Positions 20,335 to 30,466 of a stretch of 64,000 nucleotides of DNA are shown here, piece by piece. Below the pieces are notes generated by a model. The model was not told the origin of the DNA, searched no databases, and saw nothing but the letters and a program-made list of their open reading frames with translations. Made by a program: the position numbers and the translations under genes. Each line of letters opens with the position of its first letter. Position 1 is the first letter of the stretch. Source of the stretch: Psettodes erumei (Eukaryota; Chordata; Actinopteri; Pleuronectiformes; Psettodidae); the NCBI GenBank assembly GCA_016785225.1, contig JAFBJZ010000635.1, positions 4,507,501-4,571,500 of the forward strand, in the 5' to 3' direction.

Positions 20335-20373
20335 CTGTGTGTGTGTGTGTGTGTGTGTGTGTCTGTGTGTGTG
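20335..20373. repeat. (GT)n microsatellite
   Basis: GT array with one TC interruption. Confidence 0.97.
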
Positions 20374-20505
20374 CGACTCTGTCGTACAGTTTAGCTGCAC
20401 AGTGCCCTGCACTTCAGGTGACAGCGCTGAGTTATTTCAGCCGTCGCCGACTTGCTCCACAGCTGTTACAGCGTTTATTGTACAACATCCGGTCGCCACC
20501 CACCT

Positions 20506-20609
20506 CTCTGGCCCCCCACCCCCTGCACCGCCAGCCCCCCCCCCCCACCCCTACCCCCCCCACCCACCTACCTGTAACCTGCGTTTTCCCTTGACCCCCC
20601 CCCCCACAC
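20506..20609. repeat. C-rich tract
   Basis: Several C-runs of 5 to 12 separated by short A/T/G spacers over 100 bp, G-quadruplex capable on the minus strand. Confidence 0.9.
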
Positions 20610-20781
20610 CAAGGGAGCGGGTACGATTCTACGTGATCTAATTCTAGAGTGCAGCGTTTCACTTACTTGCATATTCGTGCGATGGATTCAGCTCGGCGGC
20701 GTAAAGCGAGCGATTCTTCGACGTGCGCTCTTATCTTATCTGCTCATCGACGCTCAGGGCTGACTCCGGGTCAGCCCCCAG

Positions 20782-20865
20782 AGGTGATTAACGGCGCGTT
20801 GTCACGACGCTCAGGCCTCCCCGGACGCAAATGAGGAAAATAATGAATTCCATTAGGACGTGGCG
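20782..20865. promoter_or_regulatory. CNE candidate
   Basis: GGTGATTAACGG, CGCAAATGAGG and AATAATGAATTCCATTAGG. Confidence 0.3.
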
Positions 20866-20907
20866 AACGGCCTTCTGTCCGCGCGAGAGCGCAGGCGTGT
20901 GCGCCGG

Positions 20908-21007
20908 CCGGTTAATCACTGGGCAACATTTAATTAAAGGCTGAAGGAGATTACCTTCCAGCAAACGGAGGGGGAGGAAGAAGCTGAAACTCTTAGACCT
21001 TATTTGG
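20908..21007. promoter_or_regulatory. CNE candidate with CArG box
   Basis: CGGTTAATCACTGGGC (OTX-type TAATC), CATTTAATTAAAGGC and GAGATTACC. CCTTATTTGG at 20998-21007 is a consensus CC(A/T)6GG serum-response element. Confidence 0.33.
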
Positions 21008-21734
21008 TATCAAAGTACGTACTGCGGCCCGCCGCTTCCCCGGCCCCGGCTTTAAATCCGGTCACGCTCGGCTGGCGAGGGACCAACGTGCATTTTAATT
21101 CGGCGAGCGATTCGCCCGCCAGTTGCTCTCTCAGGAAACTGCGGCGCCGCTTCTGGCCGGTAAAATGTTCGTGCGGGACGAACGCTGCGGGGCGAACACT
21201 ATTAGCCTGTTAGCCCGTGGGCGCCAACTGCGTCGCGGCGGCTGGACTGTGAGGGGCTCGCCACTCGCTTTGCGTGCGATGGAGTTGCCGCCCTCAAGAG
21301 AAGAAAGATCGTGTTTATCTTACTCATTTAGCGAGGATGTACAGCAGCGGCTGACAGTCTTGTGTTGTTTTGTTTCCAGGAAATCCCGCGACGTGGCTGC
21401 TAACGTTCGCCTGTGCAGACTGGGACCCGACTCCACCGCAGGTGCGGCGGCGCAAATTGAGTCGAAGCGATCCCTCGACACGGCCGAGGGGATTCACGCG
21501 AGGCTACGGGAAATCACACGCGCTTCAAACGCGTCTCCCTTTGTCCTGCTTTGCATGCAGACCGCGCACACAAAAGCAGAGGCGCGCGCACAACCGCGCG
21601 GGCACAGACGCGCAAGAGCGCCTCTCCATCTTCCTCCGCCGTTCCAGACGCGGTAAATAAGCACCTCGCCGGCGCCAGAGCCCTGCAATTTATGCGTGAC
21701 GAGGACGCGGAGGGAAGAGAGAAGCATCCGTTAC
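21008..21734. other. CpG-rich stretch, no gene recognised
   Basis: GC-rich and open in several frames on both strands. Translations are Arg/Ala-rich. No domain or splice-bounded exon recognised. A CpG-island promoter is possible. Confidence 0.35.
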
Positions 21735-21781
21735 AACACGCGCACACAGACACACACACAGACGCACACAGGCAGGCAGGC
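21735..21781. repeat. (CA)n degenerate plus (GGCA)4
   Basis: Interrupted CA array ending in GGCAGGCAGGCA. Confidence 0.93.
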
Positions 21782-22128
21782 ACTCAGAGTAACATGTTGC
21801 TCTAAAGGAGCAGCATGTGGCTGTTGGGGAAACCATCACGACTTGAATTACAATATGGTGATTGAGACGTTGTGTAGCACGGCAATGAAATTTAAAATGG
21901 AAGCACGCACACAAACGCACACAGACACACATCATACGGGTCGCACCACATTTTCAGAATCAGTTAGCGGTGCAGATTGCAGCAGTGTGTATAGATATGG
22001 GCAAAGATCGGGGGGGCACAATCACCTACAGTGGGTAATAAAATAAGATGCAACACAACAAACCACACAACCACACACACACAGGCTGCGTGTTCATTGA
22101 TTGGTTGGGAAAAATAAACCACCCTCTT

Positions 22129-22151
22129 TTGTTGTTGTTGTTGTTGTTGTG
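22129..22151. repeat. (GTT)n microsatellite
   Basis: GTT array of about 23 bp. The 21785-22128 interval holds no recognisable gene. Confidence 0.95.
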
Positions 22152-22285
22152 CAAAACCAGCTCTTGGGGCAGTAGCTGAAATAAATCATCTCACTGTCTT
22201 CACCCCCCCACCCTTTTTTCAGCGCGCGGTTTTTTAATGAATAACGAAGCCGAGTCGTTCACGTGTGTGTGCGGGGTCGGTGCCT

Positions 22286-22405
22286 TTAAAGGAATACTCC
22301 ACTTTAAAAAAAAAAAAACCACACACACACACACACACAACTACGAGCCGAGCAGCCGTGAGTCCTGCAAAAACCCTTTTTTTTTTCAGCGAAATATTCC
22401 TTTAA
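22286..22405. mobile_element. MITE candidate with TTAA flanks and a CA array inside
   Basis: TTAA at 22286-22289 and 22402-22405 bracket a 112-bp segment. Its ends, AGGAATACTCCAC and (inverted) AGGAATATTTCGC, match at 10 of 13 positions. TTAA target duplications are characteristic of piggyBac-type elements. AGGAATA-type ends are common in teleost miniature elements. Inside are A12 and (CA)9. There is no coding capacity. Confidence 0.45.
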
Positions 22406-22707
22406 GCTCGACAGGAAGCCCCGAAAAAAAACGACAATGTGCCTGAATAACAGAACACGTGTCCGTCCACACTGAATCAAAGAGGGTCTGGAGCGGACAC
22501 ACAACCCAGAGCACGGCAAAGTAGGCAGCGACGGACGCACACACCTCCTGTTAGTGCGGTTCTGGACGCACACGCCTGGTTGGCGGCTGATGGGTTTTAC
22601 AACAGGAGTAATTAAAGTGAGTGACAGGCCGACTGGGGCAGAGGACACCCCACGTCAGGCTGCTGGGATAATTATTGAATTCTGTTAAAAGCTTAGTGTG
22701 CTATCTG

Positions 22708-22708
<1 letters not shown>

Positions 22709-22756
<48 letters not shown>
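22709..22756. repeat. (GT)24 microsatellite
   Basis: Uninterrupted GT array of about 48 bp. The 22410-22700 interval has no gene; GGAGTAATTAAAGTGAG near 22607-22621 is a possible homeodomain site. Confidence 0.97.
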
Positions 22757-22759
<3 letters not shown>

Positions 22760-23228
22760 CTGGCGTTTAATTTAGCAGCAGCAAAGGTGACGAGGACCAT
22801 CAGCAACTCTGCTCTCCAACAAAGTGAACTTCCTCTGCGGTTGAAGGATGGAAATCGTCCTCCACGAACGGACGCCGTCTTCGCGGTGGTCGCCCGCATG
22901 GCCGCGCACTGCGCGACTACAGGAAGTCGAGGCCAACCCTCGCATCACTTCCTCCCTGTTGGTTTCTGCTGAATGCGACGTGCGGACAAATCGAAGGAGG
23001 AGCCCGAAAGCGACGAGAGCGCTAACTTCTCCCTTTCCCGTAACGAGCGGGAAGCGGCGCCGATAACACGCGCACACACACAGACGCACAAAGGCAGAGC
23101 GAGATGCACGCGAACGCAACAAAACGAGGCGTCTTTGCTCCCAGGTTCATGTCGGTTTTCTCTCCAGCTTCAGCAAAAGTCGCATGTAAATCACCTGTGG
23201 GCGCTAAACGAGCCGGCCGGTCGGCCAT

Positions 23229-23231
<3 letters not shown>

Positions 23232-23260
<29 letters not shown>
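23232..23260. repeat. (CA)n microsatellite
   Basis: CA array of 29 bp. The GC-rich 22757-23231 interval shows no gene. Confidence 0.97.
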
Positions 23261-23263
<3 letters not shown>

Positions 23264-23289
23264 CGAGCGGGCGAGTGTAATCCACCAGC

Positions 23290-23374
23290 TGCTTGGTAAT
23301 GGGGCTTCATCTTTCAATATAAATGTTAATAATCTGTGATTACTGTGAGCGCTGCAGCGCAGGGGGCTGAGCTC
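23290..23374. promoter_or_regulatory. CNE candidate
   Basis: CTTGGTAATGGGGC, TCAATATAAATGTTAATAATC and TGTGATTACTGTGAGC in 84 bp, starting 30 bp after a CA array. Confidence 0.33.
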
Positions 23375-23955
23375 TTCTTTGGTGTATTTATGGAGGCTTC
23401 TCTCTCTCCCGCGCCTCGTCTCTCGCTTTTGGGAAAATGTTTTTGAGTACAGACATCAAGCGGAGGTTTTCATCTTTTTGCGTTTGTTTTTTTTTGGAGG
23501 GGGGGACACGACAGGAGCGCTCGTACGCATCGTTAACCCTCATTCTGGCTGTGTTAATCGGGCGTCGAGGTTTTTTTTTGTTGTTGTTTTTTTTATCCAG
23601 GCAAAGTGGGAATAAATGCATAAATGATGCGGAGGAGCAAAAAAAAAAAAAAAAAAAAAGATCAAAAGTCAAAGTGTAGAAGCGAAGAGCAAGGCTGTCA
23701 ACACTTCCTGCATTTTAACAGGCCGGAGCTCAAAGCGTTCATTAGGCGTCGTGAACACACACACACACACAAGTTTACGAAACCACCACCACTCGAGCAG
23801 CCTCACACATGTTGTGTCGACGTAAAAAGCCACCGGCCCTTCGCCCACGCGGACGTCACGCCGGCGTGAGGCGATACGCTGTGATCCCTCGCCATCGCAC
23901 CCACCAAGTCTTCACTTTCTTTCTTTACCCGCTCACACACACAAAAAAAAAAAAA
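23375..23955. other. homopolymer-rich stretch, no gene recognised
   Basis: Contains T9, G7, T8 and A21 (23639-23659) runs and a (CA)9 array at 23755-23772. No gene. Confidence 0.45.
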
Positions 23956-24025
23956 AGATAAGGCGTGCCCATCACTGCTCAGAGCCTGTCAATCATAATC
24001 GGCTGCTGAAATTACATTCCCCGGC
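23956..24025. promoter_or_regulatory. CNE candidate
   Basis: AGATAAGGCG (GATA), CCTGTCAATCATAATCGG (TGTCAATCA fits a PBX/HOX- or MEIS-type composite) and GAAATTACATTCC. Confidence 0.33.
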
Positions 24026-24029
24026 GTGG

Positions 24030-24745
24030 GTCCGGCTCTCTGGAGGGCAGAGCCCGGGTTCCTTCACGTCTACCTGCAAACACACAACAGCACCATCATT
24101 TTCTTTTCCGAGCCGCCGCCGCTGTTTTTCTCTTATGAGAGCTTTCTGGTGAAATGAGGTGACATCGGTGTCTCTGGATTTTTCACAAAAAAAAAAAAAA
24201 TAGGAAAGAAAATGGAATCAGAACCCGTGAAGTTATGCTGCTGTTTGAAATGTCACGCTGGTCCAGCAAAAAACTGGATCCAGTAAATCCAGTACGAGGC
24301 GGTTTGAGGTGAAGATGTAAAAAAACACCAATGTTGGAGGATCTTCCGGCGAGTCAAGGCCGATAGCAGCAGCCTTCCAATCCGTGACTCGAGCGATCGC
24401 GGTCTCATCGGCTCATTATCGCCGGCTCGGGGAATTCACATGTTTTCGCGCGGCGCTGGAAATAACGAGCGAGGATCCGCTGATGAAGAGCCGCCGGCCG
24501 TCACGCTCTCGCTCGCGGCGACGCGTCTCCGAAACGTCCCGCAGCGCGGTCTCGCTCTGACGAAGGACGGTTTCGCACGCCCTCGCCGCGGCAAGCGAGT
24601 CGTTTCAGATAACGTCGCCGCCCACCTCGACCGCCGGTGTTTTAATACGTGCGGGTGGATTCATGCGAGAACGCGGCGCTTCCTTTTCTCAAATCACAGT
24701 AACTGGCTGCCGAGCAAGCATGGGGAAAAAAAAACAACAAAACGC
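24030..24745. other. unique sequence, no gene recognised
   Basis: Includes a poly-A of 14 near 24187 and a CpG-rich stretch at 24440-24650 with a long but Arg/Ala-rich plus-strand frame. Confidence 0.4.
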
Positions 24746-24747
24746 TT

Positions 24748-24935
24748 CTCATTAACCACATTCTTGGCGCACACATCATTAATTACGATGGCGATAATTA
24801 TTAAAATAACGCATGCTTACAAAATACGTGCAGCACAGAAGCTGCAGGGCTTTAGTTTTCCTCTCTTTGGTGACTGTATAATTAATAGCAGCTCCTATAA
24901 TTAGCGCACGCTGCGCTGGCCGTGAATTATAATGT
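24748..24935. promoter_or_regulatory. CNE candidate, one of the best in the window
   Basis: Dense homeodomain-type cores: CTCATTAACC, CATCATTAATTACGATGG, CGATAATTATTAAAATAACG, GTATAATTAATAGC, CTATAATTAGCGC and GAATTATAATG within 190 bp of otherwise unique sequence. No frame stays open. Confidence 0.42.
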
Positions 24936-25007
24936 CGTGTTTTTGCCACGTGACTACACCACGATGGTCGCAGAATGTGGCGTCCCGCCTCCGCACGCCG
25001 CTCGTGG

Positions 25008-25112
25008 GGCTAATCTCAGGAAGGATTACCACCGCCACTCATGGGTGGAATATAAATTGTCGTAATAATCAGCTGTCCAAACTCTATTTAGAGCTAATAA
25101 GAGGACGCAGCG
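25008..25112. promoter_or_regulatory. CNE candidate
   Basis: GGGGCTAATCTC, AGGATTACC (OTX/PITX-type GGATTA), CGTAATAATCAGCTG and AGAGCTAATAAGAGG. Confidence 0.35.
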
Positions 25113-25131
25113 GAGGGTGTAATGGGCTTAC

Positions 25132-25216
25132 CTCCAAAACTTCACGTCTTTGTCCTTGATGTTAACGGAGCCGCCGTGCTCATTAGGCAAGAAGCTAATT
25201 CCTCCGCTCATTACTT
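25132..25216 (-). other. exon-like segment or CNE, minus strand
   Basis: On the minus strand a CGCCGCAG acceptor with a GTT-repeat pyrimidine/G lead-in precedes an 85-nt open segment that ends at a GTAAGC donor. The translation starts EVMSGG and ends DKDVKFW, in the only open frame of the three. The same bases read on the plus strand have CTCATTAGG, GCTAATTCC and CTCATTAC, so a CNE explains them as well. I recognise no protein. Confidence 0.2.
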
Positions 25217-26260
25217 CTGCGGCGACGACGTGAACAACAACAACAACAAAAAAAACACACAATCTGCGCTGATTATCACAGCGATAATCGAGCCCGGAGG
25301 TGATCATCACGTCAAACGGATGGAGACCAGATAAGGGGCTCCTCCAGCTCCAAAGGTTCTGCCAGAACCTTTAAAGAACACGGAAAGGGATTAGTTTTAT
25401 TCTGTGAGAAAACTTCCATCAAACTGAATCCAAAGTTTCAGCCCCTGCAGCTTTTTTTTCCAACTGTCACTGGACCAGAGAGGAAAAAAAATGAGAGAGG
25501 GAAGCGAGAGGTAAGTGTGTCAAACGCAGATCGGCTCAGAGTTCCCACCTGAGCTGCAGTTTGAACCCGAGAGCTGAGAGAAAAAAAAAAAGAAGCTTGG
25601 ACCAGCTCTTTAAAGAAGCGGCAGGCAGGTAAAGTCATGGTGGACGAGCCGAGTCGGGCCGGACCGGGACTTTGGGATTTAATGAGATCAAGAACCAGTA
25701 AATAATTCAAGCTGTTTTATACCAGTTCCTCCACATTTTGCATGACTCAAACCTGGATTGGATCTACTCGTCTCGCAAAAAAAACCCTGAAGCATCCACC
25801 AATCAGAGCGACCGAAATCCACGCACCTTGTTTTCTCTTTCTATTTACCTGTGGCGTCGCTGAAACGGGGGAAGCTGCTGCGAAACAGAAAGCGACGCCG
25901 GTTTGTGCGGCAAGTTAACGGATGAGCCCGCGTTTCGGCGAGTTCGCCCCGAGGCGGATTCACCGGCGGCAAAAGAAATTGTTCCACTTTTCTCCACTGT
26001 GTGTTTTTTTTTTCTTCTGTTGATAATGAATTTTTGCGTCTGTTTCTCTTAAACCTCTCGGTTTTCTTCACCCCCGGGGTTTCACAGGCGTATTTATTGA
26101 ATGTCAATGCCGAGCAGACGTAAACCTGCGGCTGCCTCCAACTCATCAGCTAAAAAGTTTCAGCCTGAACCCCGAGCCAACACTTAAAACATGACTCATC
26201 TTCCCGCTTTCCTGGCAGCGGGGGAACCGGCGGGTGAAGCAGAGCGGCCCAGACGCCATC
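25217..26260. other. unique sequence, no gene recognised
   Basis: Contains (AAC)n at 25233-25250 and A/T homopolymers. GATTATCACAGCGATAATCG near 25271 is an imperfect inverted GATTATC pair. No splice-bounded exon. Confidence 0.4.
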
Positions 26261-26330
26261 CTCCACCCCCACCGGTCCTCCACCCCCATCCCCCCACCCC
26301 TGTCCTCCCCCCCCCCCCCCCCCCCGGCTC
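26261..26330 (-). other. C-rich tract with C19 run
   Basis: CCCC-type runs throughout and a C homopolymer of about 19 at 26307-26325. Quadruplex capable on the minus strand. Confidence 0.85.
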
Positions 26331-26450
26331 ATCCAGGCCTCCTCCAGCCAGATGGGAGATGTTGCGTCGTGGGTCTGTGCCAGGCTTTTCCTCCCGTTTC
26401 CACGTGCCAAGAATATCTCCGCTGGGAGACGTCCAGGGTTTATCCAGCAG

Positions 26451-26462
26451 CCCCCCCCCCCC

Positions 26463-26500
<38 letters not shown>

Positions 26501-26507
26501 CATACAC
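26451..26507. repeat. C12 run plus (CA)n
   Basis: C homopolymer at 26451-26462, then a CA array to 26493 with degenerate units beyond. Confidence 0.96.
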
Positions 26508-27000
26508 CACATGATGGATCTGACCGTGATGGCGCAGCGACAGCGTCTCTCACGCCATCGTCTTGTTTCCGGGTGCAGAGCGCTCGCCTCGGTGCGACCG
26601 ACCCCTCCCATCGGCGTCCCGATCAATACTCATTCTCGCAGATGTTATCAATTCGGCGGCTGGAGATGTGGCACCGCGCTGGGTTTGGTCGTCGTGGTGA
26701 TAAGGGGAACGGATTGGATTTGCCTCTCCGAGCCGTTGCCGCCGACCCCGGACCAACTCAGTTCCGGCTTCTCTTCTTCTGACGTCGCTGATCCAAAGTT
26801 TTTCATCCTGGCGAAAAAAAACCAAAATCTTTTTTTTTTTTTTTTTAAAGAACCGTCTCTGCGCCTGGAAACCCTGAAAACGACTTGAGAGACGAGCGAG
26901 CGGCGAGGCGGAGGGGGAGCGGTCCGCACGTCTCCTCGCTCGGTGTCGGCGCTGACAGCCCGTCAACAGAAAACTGCAGCAGATTAGACAGAACAAGGCA
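26508..27000. other. unique sequence, no gene recognised
   Basis: Plus- and minus-strand frames cross A/T and G/C runs and lack protein-like pattern. A T16 run lies near 26830. Confidence 0.4.
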
Positions 27001-27104
27001 GCGCGCGCACACACACACACACACAAACACACAAACACACCATTAAAGGCATTTCCTGACAGACAGCAGCTAATAGACCGTGCGCACACACACACACACA
27101 CACA
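27001..27104. repeat. (CG)(CA)n and second (CA)n array
   Basis: GCGCGCGC leads into a CA array at 27001-27040. A second array with a GCGC head lies at 27082-27104. Confidence 0.95.
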
Positions 27105-27183
27105 TTAGTATTCTCTCGTGCTGCACTGGGAAGGAAGCGAGAGGGAAGTTTGACTGACCCCTTTGTTGACCTATGAGATAACC

Positions 27184-27185
<2 letters not shown>

Positions 27186-27215
<30 letters not shown>
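27186..27215. repeat. (GT)n microsatellite
   Basis: GT array of 30 bp, inverted relative to the two CA arrays just upstream. Confidence 0.97.
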
Positions 27216-27217
<2 letters not shown>

Positions 27218-27275
27218 GGTCATGGTTTGTTAAATCCACAGAGCTCATTGACAGCAAACGACTCCATCACAAACT
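27218..27275. promoter_or_regulatory. CNE candidate abutting a GT array
   Basis: GGTCATGGTTTGTTAAATCC and GAGCTCATTGACAGC (TTGACAG, MEIS/TGIF-like). Confidence 0.25.
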
Positions 27276-27279
27276 GGCA

Positions 27280-27960
27280 GTTTGAAAAAAAAAAAAAAAA
27301 GACATTACATTAGATTTTATTTTTAAAATTGTGTTCATTCACCCGCTCGACACGAGTTAGAAAACGCACAAAGGCCCTTACAGGATCTTCAGCAGCTGCA
27401 GATCACTGACTCGTTTTAATTACAGAAATATTAAAATATGTACAGTGTGTTCGGGGTACAAGCATTCAGTGATATTAGGCTATGAAGGTTGAAGTATTAC
27501 TACAGGACAAAATTCCCTCAGTCCCTCCTTCATTATTAATATGAAGTACATGTACTTTGGTATGAGGTGGATTCTGTACAGATGAAGATTCTGATTTTAA
27601 GCCTGATTATTTTATTAAATTCAGAATCATGCTTGGCCTGATGATGTACTTCTGTGTACTTCCTCCACATGACGGTAACTCCATGAATACTGCGTTCATA
27701 TTCCACCTCTGCACCACACTGTACTGTTTGTAATAATACTGCATTTAGTATTCAGGGAATACGGTCCATGTGTGTAATGTTTTTTTTTCCAGCCACGAAA
27801 TGATTTAAAAATATTTTATGATATATGTGGGCGTACTTAAGATAAAGTACAGTTACACACATACACTGCTGAATATGTATATGCAGCCAGAGAGCAGAAA
27901 CTGTGCAGGAGCGAGAAACACTAAATGATTTTTACTTTACTGTACAACACACACGTCCCC
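27280..27960. other. AT-rich interval with scattered GTACTT motifs
   Basis: Clearly more AT-rich than its surroundings, with repeated AAGTAC/GTACTT units around 27495, 27545, 27645 and 27830. Such units are common in worn teleost dispersed repeats. No gene. A T10 run lies near 27780. Confidence 0.4.
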
Positions 27961-28041
27961 GGAGAGGAAGCTGCAGAAAAAAAAAAATGTTGCAGGGAAA
28001 AGTGAGAGAAATTGAATCGGAAGTGGTTTGTTGAAACGTGT

Positions 28042-28046
<5 letters not shown>

Positions 28047-28082
<36 letters not shown>
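28047..28082. repeat. (CA)n microsatellite
   Basis: Uninterrupted CA array of 36 bp. Confidence 0.97.
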
Positions 28083-28083
<1 letters not shown>

Positions 28084-28282
28084 CTTATCAGCAGGCGCTC
28101 CAGGTGAGTGGGTGATTTAGCCCGGTCATTTCCGCGCCCCTCCGTCTGGCTGTAATGACTCCATCCCCGGCCGGCTGGCAGCCACAGATACTGCGAGCTG
28201 AGGAGCGAGGCGCTGAATGGCGACTGCGGGGGATTGGACCCGCCGCGGTGACTGATGATCAATTAGACCGCCGCTTCTCCCA

Positions 28283-28318
28283 CTTCTTCTTCTTCTTCTT
28301 CTTTTTTTTTTTTTTTCT
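28283..28318. repeat. (CTT)n-T14 polypyrimidine tract
   Basis: CTT repeats passing into a T homopolymer. TGATCAATTAGACC lies just upstream at about 28256-28269. Confidence 0.95.
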
Positions 28319-29012
28319 TGCTGAAGGGGCCTCCAGGTGACAAGATTTCGGACCAAAGACGTCCGCTTGGGAAATATTTCTCTGCGCCGTGATTTAACAC
28401 CGAGGGCCGGAAAAATGATTCACCTTCCCCACAGCCGAGAACCACAATCACAGCTGTGAAATACGTTTCTGTCCACGTTTGGTCGAGGCTCACGTAATCT
28501 GCTGAGATTGGAGAGACGCCGCTCTGATAATCCATCTGAGAAAACGAGCTTGACGACCCGCTCAACTGTAAATATGTGTAAAAGAAAATAATAATTTGTC
28601 GTTGTTTGATTTCTTTGTCCCCCCGTCAAATGAGCTGAACCGCAGACGTGAAGGTGACCTGGATGAACCAGGTGTTGGATTGTGGGTAAACGCGGCCCCT
28701 CCCCCCTTCACATCTGGATGAAGAGTTCCCCGATCCGACTTCGAGCGGCGCTTGTGCGGCCCGGTTTCCGTCGGCGTGTTTGGTTTAGTCGTGTGCTATT
28801 TATACACAACGCCCTGAGGCTCGCTCTTCAAAGCGCCGCTCGTCTTCGCGTCCTCCTCTTTCTTCTCACAGATGTCAAACCCTCTGTGACCCGGCCCGTC
28901 GTCTGTCTCTCGGTGCCGCCGCTCTCTGTTTTTATTTTTTTTTTTTACACCTCTCTTCTCTGCGTTCAGGAGCTTGTCAGGTTTTTTTTTTTTTTTTTCC
29001 TCCCGCGGATTC
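28319..29012. other. unique sequence, no gene recognised
   Basis: Mixed composition with a T10 run near 28936 and a T17 run near 28982. No convincing exon. Confidence 0.4.
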
Positions 29013-29095
29013 CCAGTCGATCTCATTATGGAGACGTTCCCGCAGATAGCTGGGGAAAAATATAACTCCAAAGGCTGTTGCTGGCGGAAGAAAGA
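29013..29095. promoter_or_regulatory. CNE candidate
   Basis: CTCATTATGGAG, GCAGATAGCTGGGG and AAAAATATAACTCC. No frame is open. Confidence 0.25.
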
Positions 29096-29355
29096 TAACA
29101 ATGCTCCTCACAGGAGAGTAAATACCTTTACGGCGCCGTTTCTTTGTCGCCTCGCGACGATCCGTCTCATCTGCGGCGGTGCGAACGCCGTTCCTCTGCA
29201 CCGCCACGTGTCAAATAAAACAAAGCGCAAGCAGGCGAGCTGACGCGATGCAAACAAGCAGCGTCCTGATGGGCTCCTGGTGGACTGGACGGGTCCAAAG
29301 TCACCCGCGGACCTTATTAAACACCGCTCTGGCGAACCCACTGTTTCATCGATTT

Positions 29356-29390
29356 GGCCCAGCCCGGCCCGGCCCGGCCCGGCCCGGCGG
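29356..29390 (-). repeat. (GGGCC)n pentamer
   Basis: Six or seven CCCGG/GGCCC pentamers. Read on the minus strand they are GGG runs separated by CC, which meets the quadruplex pattern and resembles in structure the GGGGCC hexamer known at human C9ORF72. Confidence 0.85.
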
Positions 29391-29582
29391 CAGGTTTTAA
29401 GGCTGGAGAGCATCCACAACACTGATCCCCGGCCTGATACGCTGGCTCACGGATTTCTCTGCGGGCTCACGCCGTCTTATCAGATTTCTCTCTCCTCTTT
29501 GATTTATGTTTAACACCTCTCGAGCTCTAAAAAGCCGACGTGCGAGTCGTGAAGTTTTCGGTGTCTCGTCTCCCCGGCGGCG

Positions 29583-29745
29583 ATGAACCCAGTGGAGGTC
29601 CCCCCCCCCAGGCCGGCTCAGATTAACAACAGATCTGAGGAGGAGTTCGCCGTGCAGCTGTACGAGGTTCTGCTGAGGAACCGACCTCGGAGCTTTGGAG
29701 TTTTAAAGTCGACGGCTGCTGCTTTGCTCCTTCATGTCCAATTAT
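29583..29745 (+). other. exon-like open segment
   Basis: An open frame (ATG at 29583) contains, around residues 15-40, an Asn/Glu/Leu-rich stretch with EEEFAVQLYEVLLRN, which looks protein-like with G/C-ending codons. A pyrimidine-rich CCCCCCCCCAG acceptor at 29602-29611 would join the same frame. No good GT donor follows and the frame runs into a GT array. I recognise no family. Confidence 0.2.
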
Positions 29746-29750
29746 TACAA

Positions 29751-29774
29751 TGTGTGTGTGTGTGTGTGTGTGTG
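29751..29774. repeat. (TG)n microsatellite
   Basis: TG array of 24 bp. Confidence 0.96.
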
Positions 29775-29919
29775 AATTCACTGTTAAAAAGCAACACACT
29801 GCCCTGTTATTTGTGTTTGAAAATGAAGGACCCCCGTGACAAATCTAAAAATACGCCACAGTAAGCGTGAACCTGAATTTAAAATCTCACTTTTCCTTTT
29901 GCTTTTTTTCCGAGCAGCT

Positions 29920-30150
29920 CCGCTCTGTTACTTCCTGGCAGCCTGGTTTAAAGTCAAATCTGATTTGCATTAAAATCTAATTGCGCCCCCTCGAATTCTC
30001 TCCCGTCGCCTCCCCCGTGCTTTCTCTCCCGTCTCCGCGGCCATAATGAGCGCGAGCGCGGCGGACACTAAATCATCCTGGAGAGCAAATTACCGTAATC
30101 TGACAGCGAGCCGAGCACCTGCGCAGCACCTTCATAATCACGGCTCCAAA
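29920..30150. promoter_or_regulatory. CNE candidate cluster
   Basis: Inverted octamer ATTTGCAT at 29963-29970 with TAAAATCTAATTGCGCC. Then CCATAATGAGCG, ACTAAATCATCC, GCAAATTACCGTAATC and TTCATAATCACGG. Confidence 0.35.
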
Positions 30151-30174
30151 AACACACAACAGCCACGCGTCCCT

Positions 30175-30221
30175 GCGTGTGTGTGTGTGTGTGTGCACGT
30201 GTGTGTGTGTGCGTGCGTGTG
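30175..30221. repeat. (GT)n degenerate array
   Basis: GT array with CAC and CGTGCG interruptions. Confidence 0.95.
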
Positions 30222-30234
30222 GATCCTCCCAGGG

Positions 30235-30345
30235 GAGAAGGTCAACTCCCAGAATGCAGTGGGTTGGTTAGGCATTTAGCAGCCATCAGAGAGAGCCTGC
30301 CTCTCCTCTCACTGAAGCCTAAAGGTGAAGCCTAATAAGAGAAGA
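30235..30345. promoter_or_regulatory. CNE candidate between arrays
   Basis: Unique 110 bp with GGTTGGTTAGGCATTTAGCAG and a near-tandem GAAGCCTAAAGGTGAAGCCTA, ending in GAAGCCTAATAAGAG. Bounded by GT and CA arrays. Confidence 0.3.
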
Positions 30346-30354
30346 AACCCCCAG

Positions 30355-30357
<3 letters not shown>

Positions 30358-30395
<38 letters not shown>

Positions 30396-30427
30396 CAGAC
30401 GCACACACACACACACACACACACACG
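30358..30427. repeat. (CA)n double array
   Basis: Two CA arrays (30358-30392 and 30402-30427) split by GCTCAGACG. Confidence 0.97.
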
Positions 30428-30466
30428 CAGTCGCCTTGCCCACCTTTTTCTGCTGCCTATTGGGGG

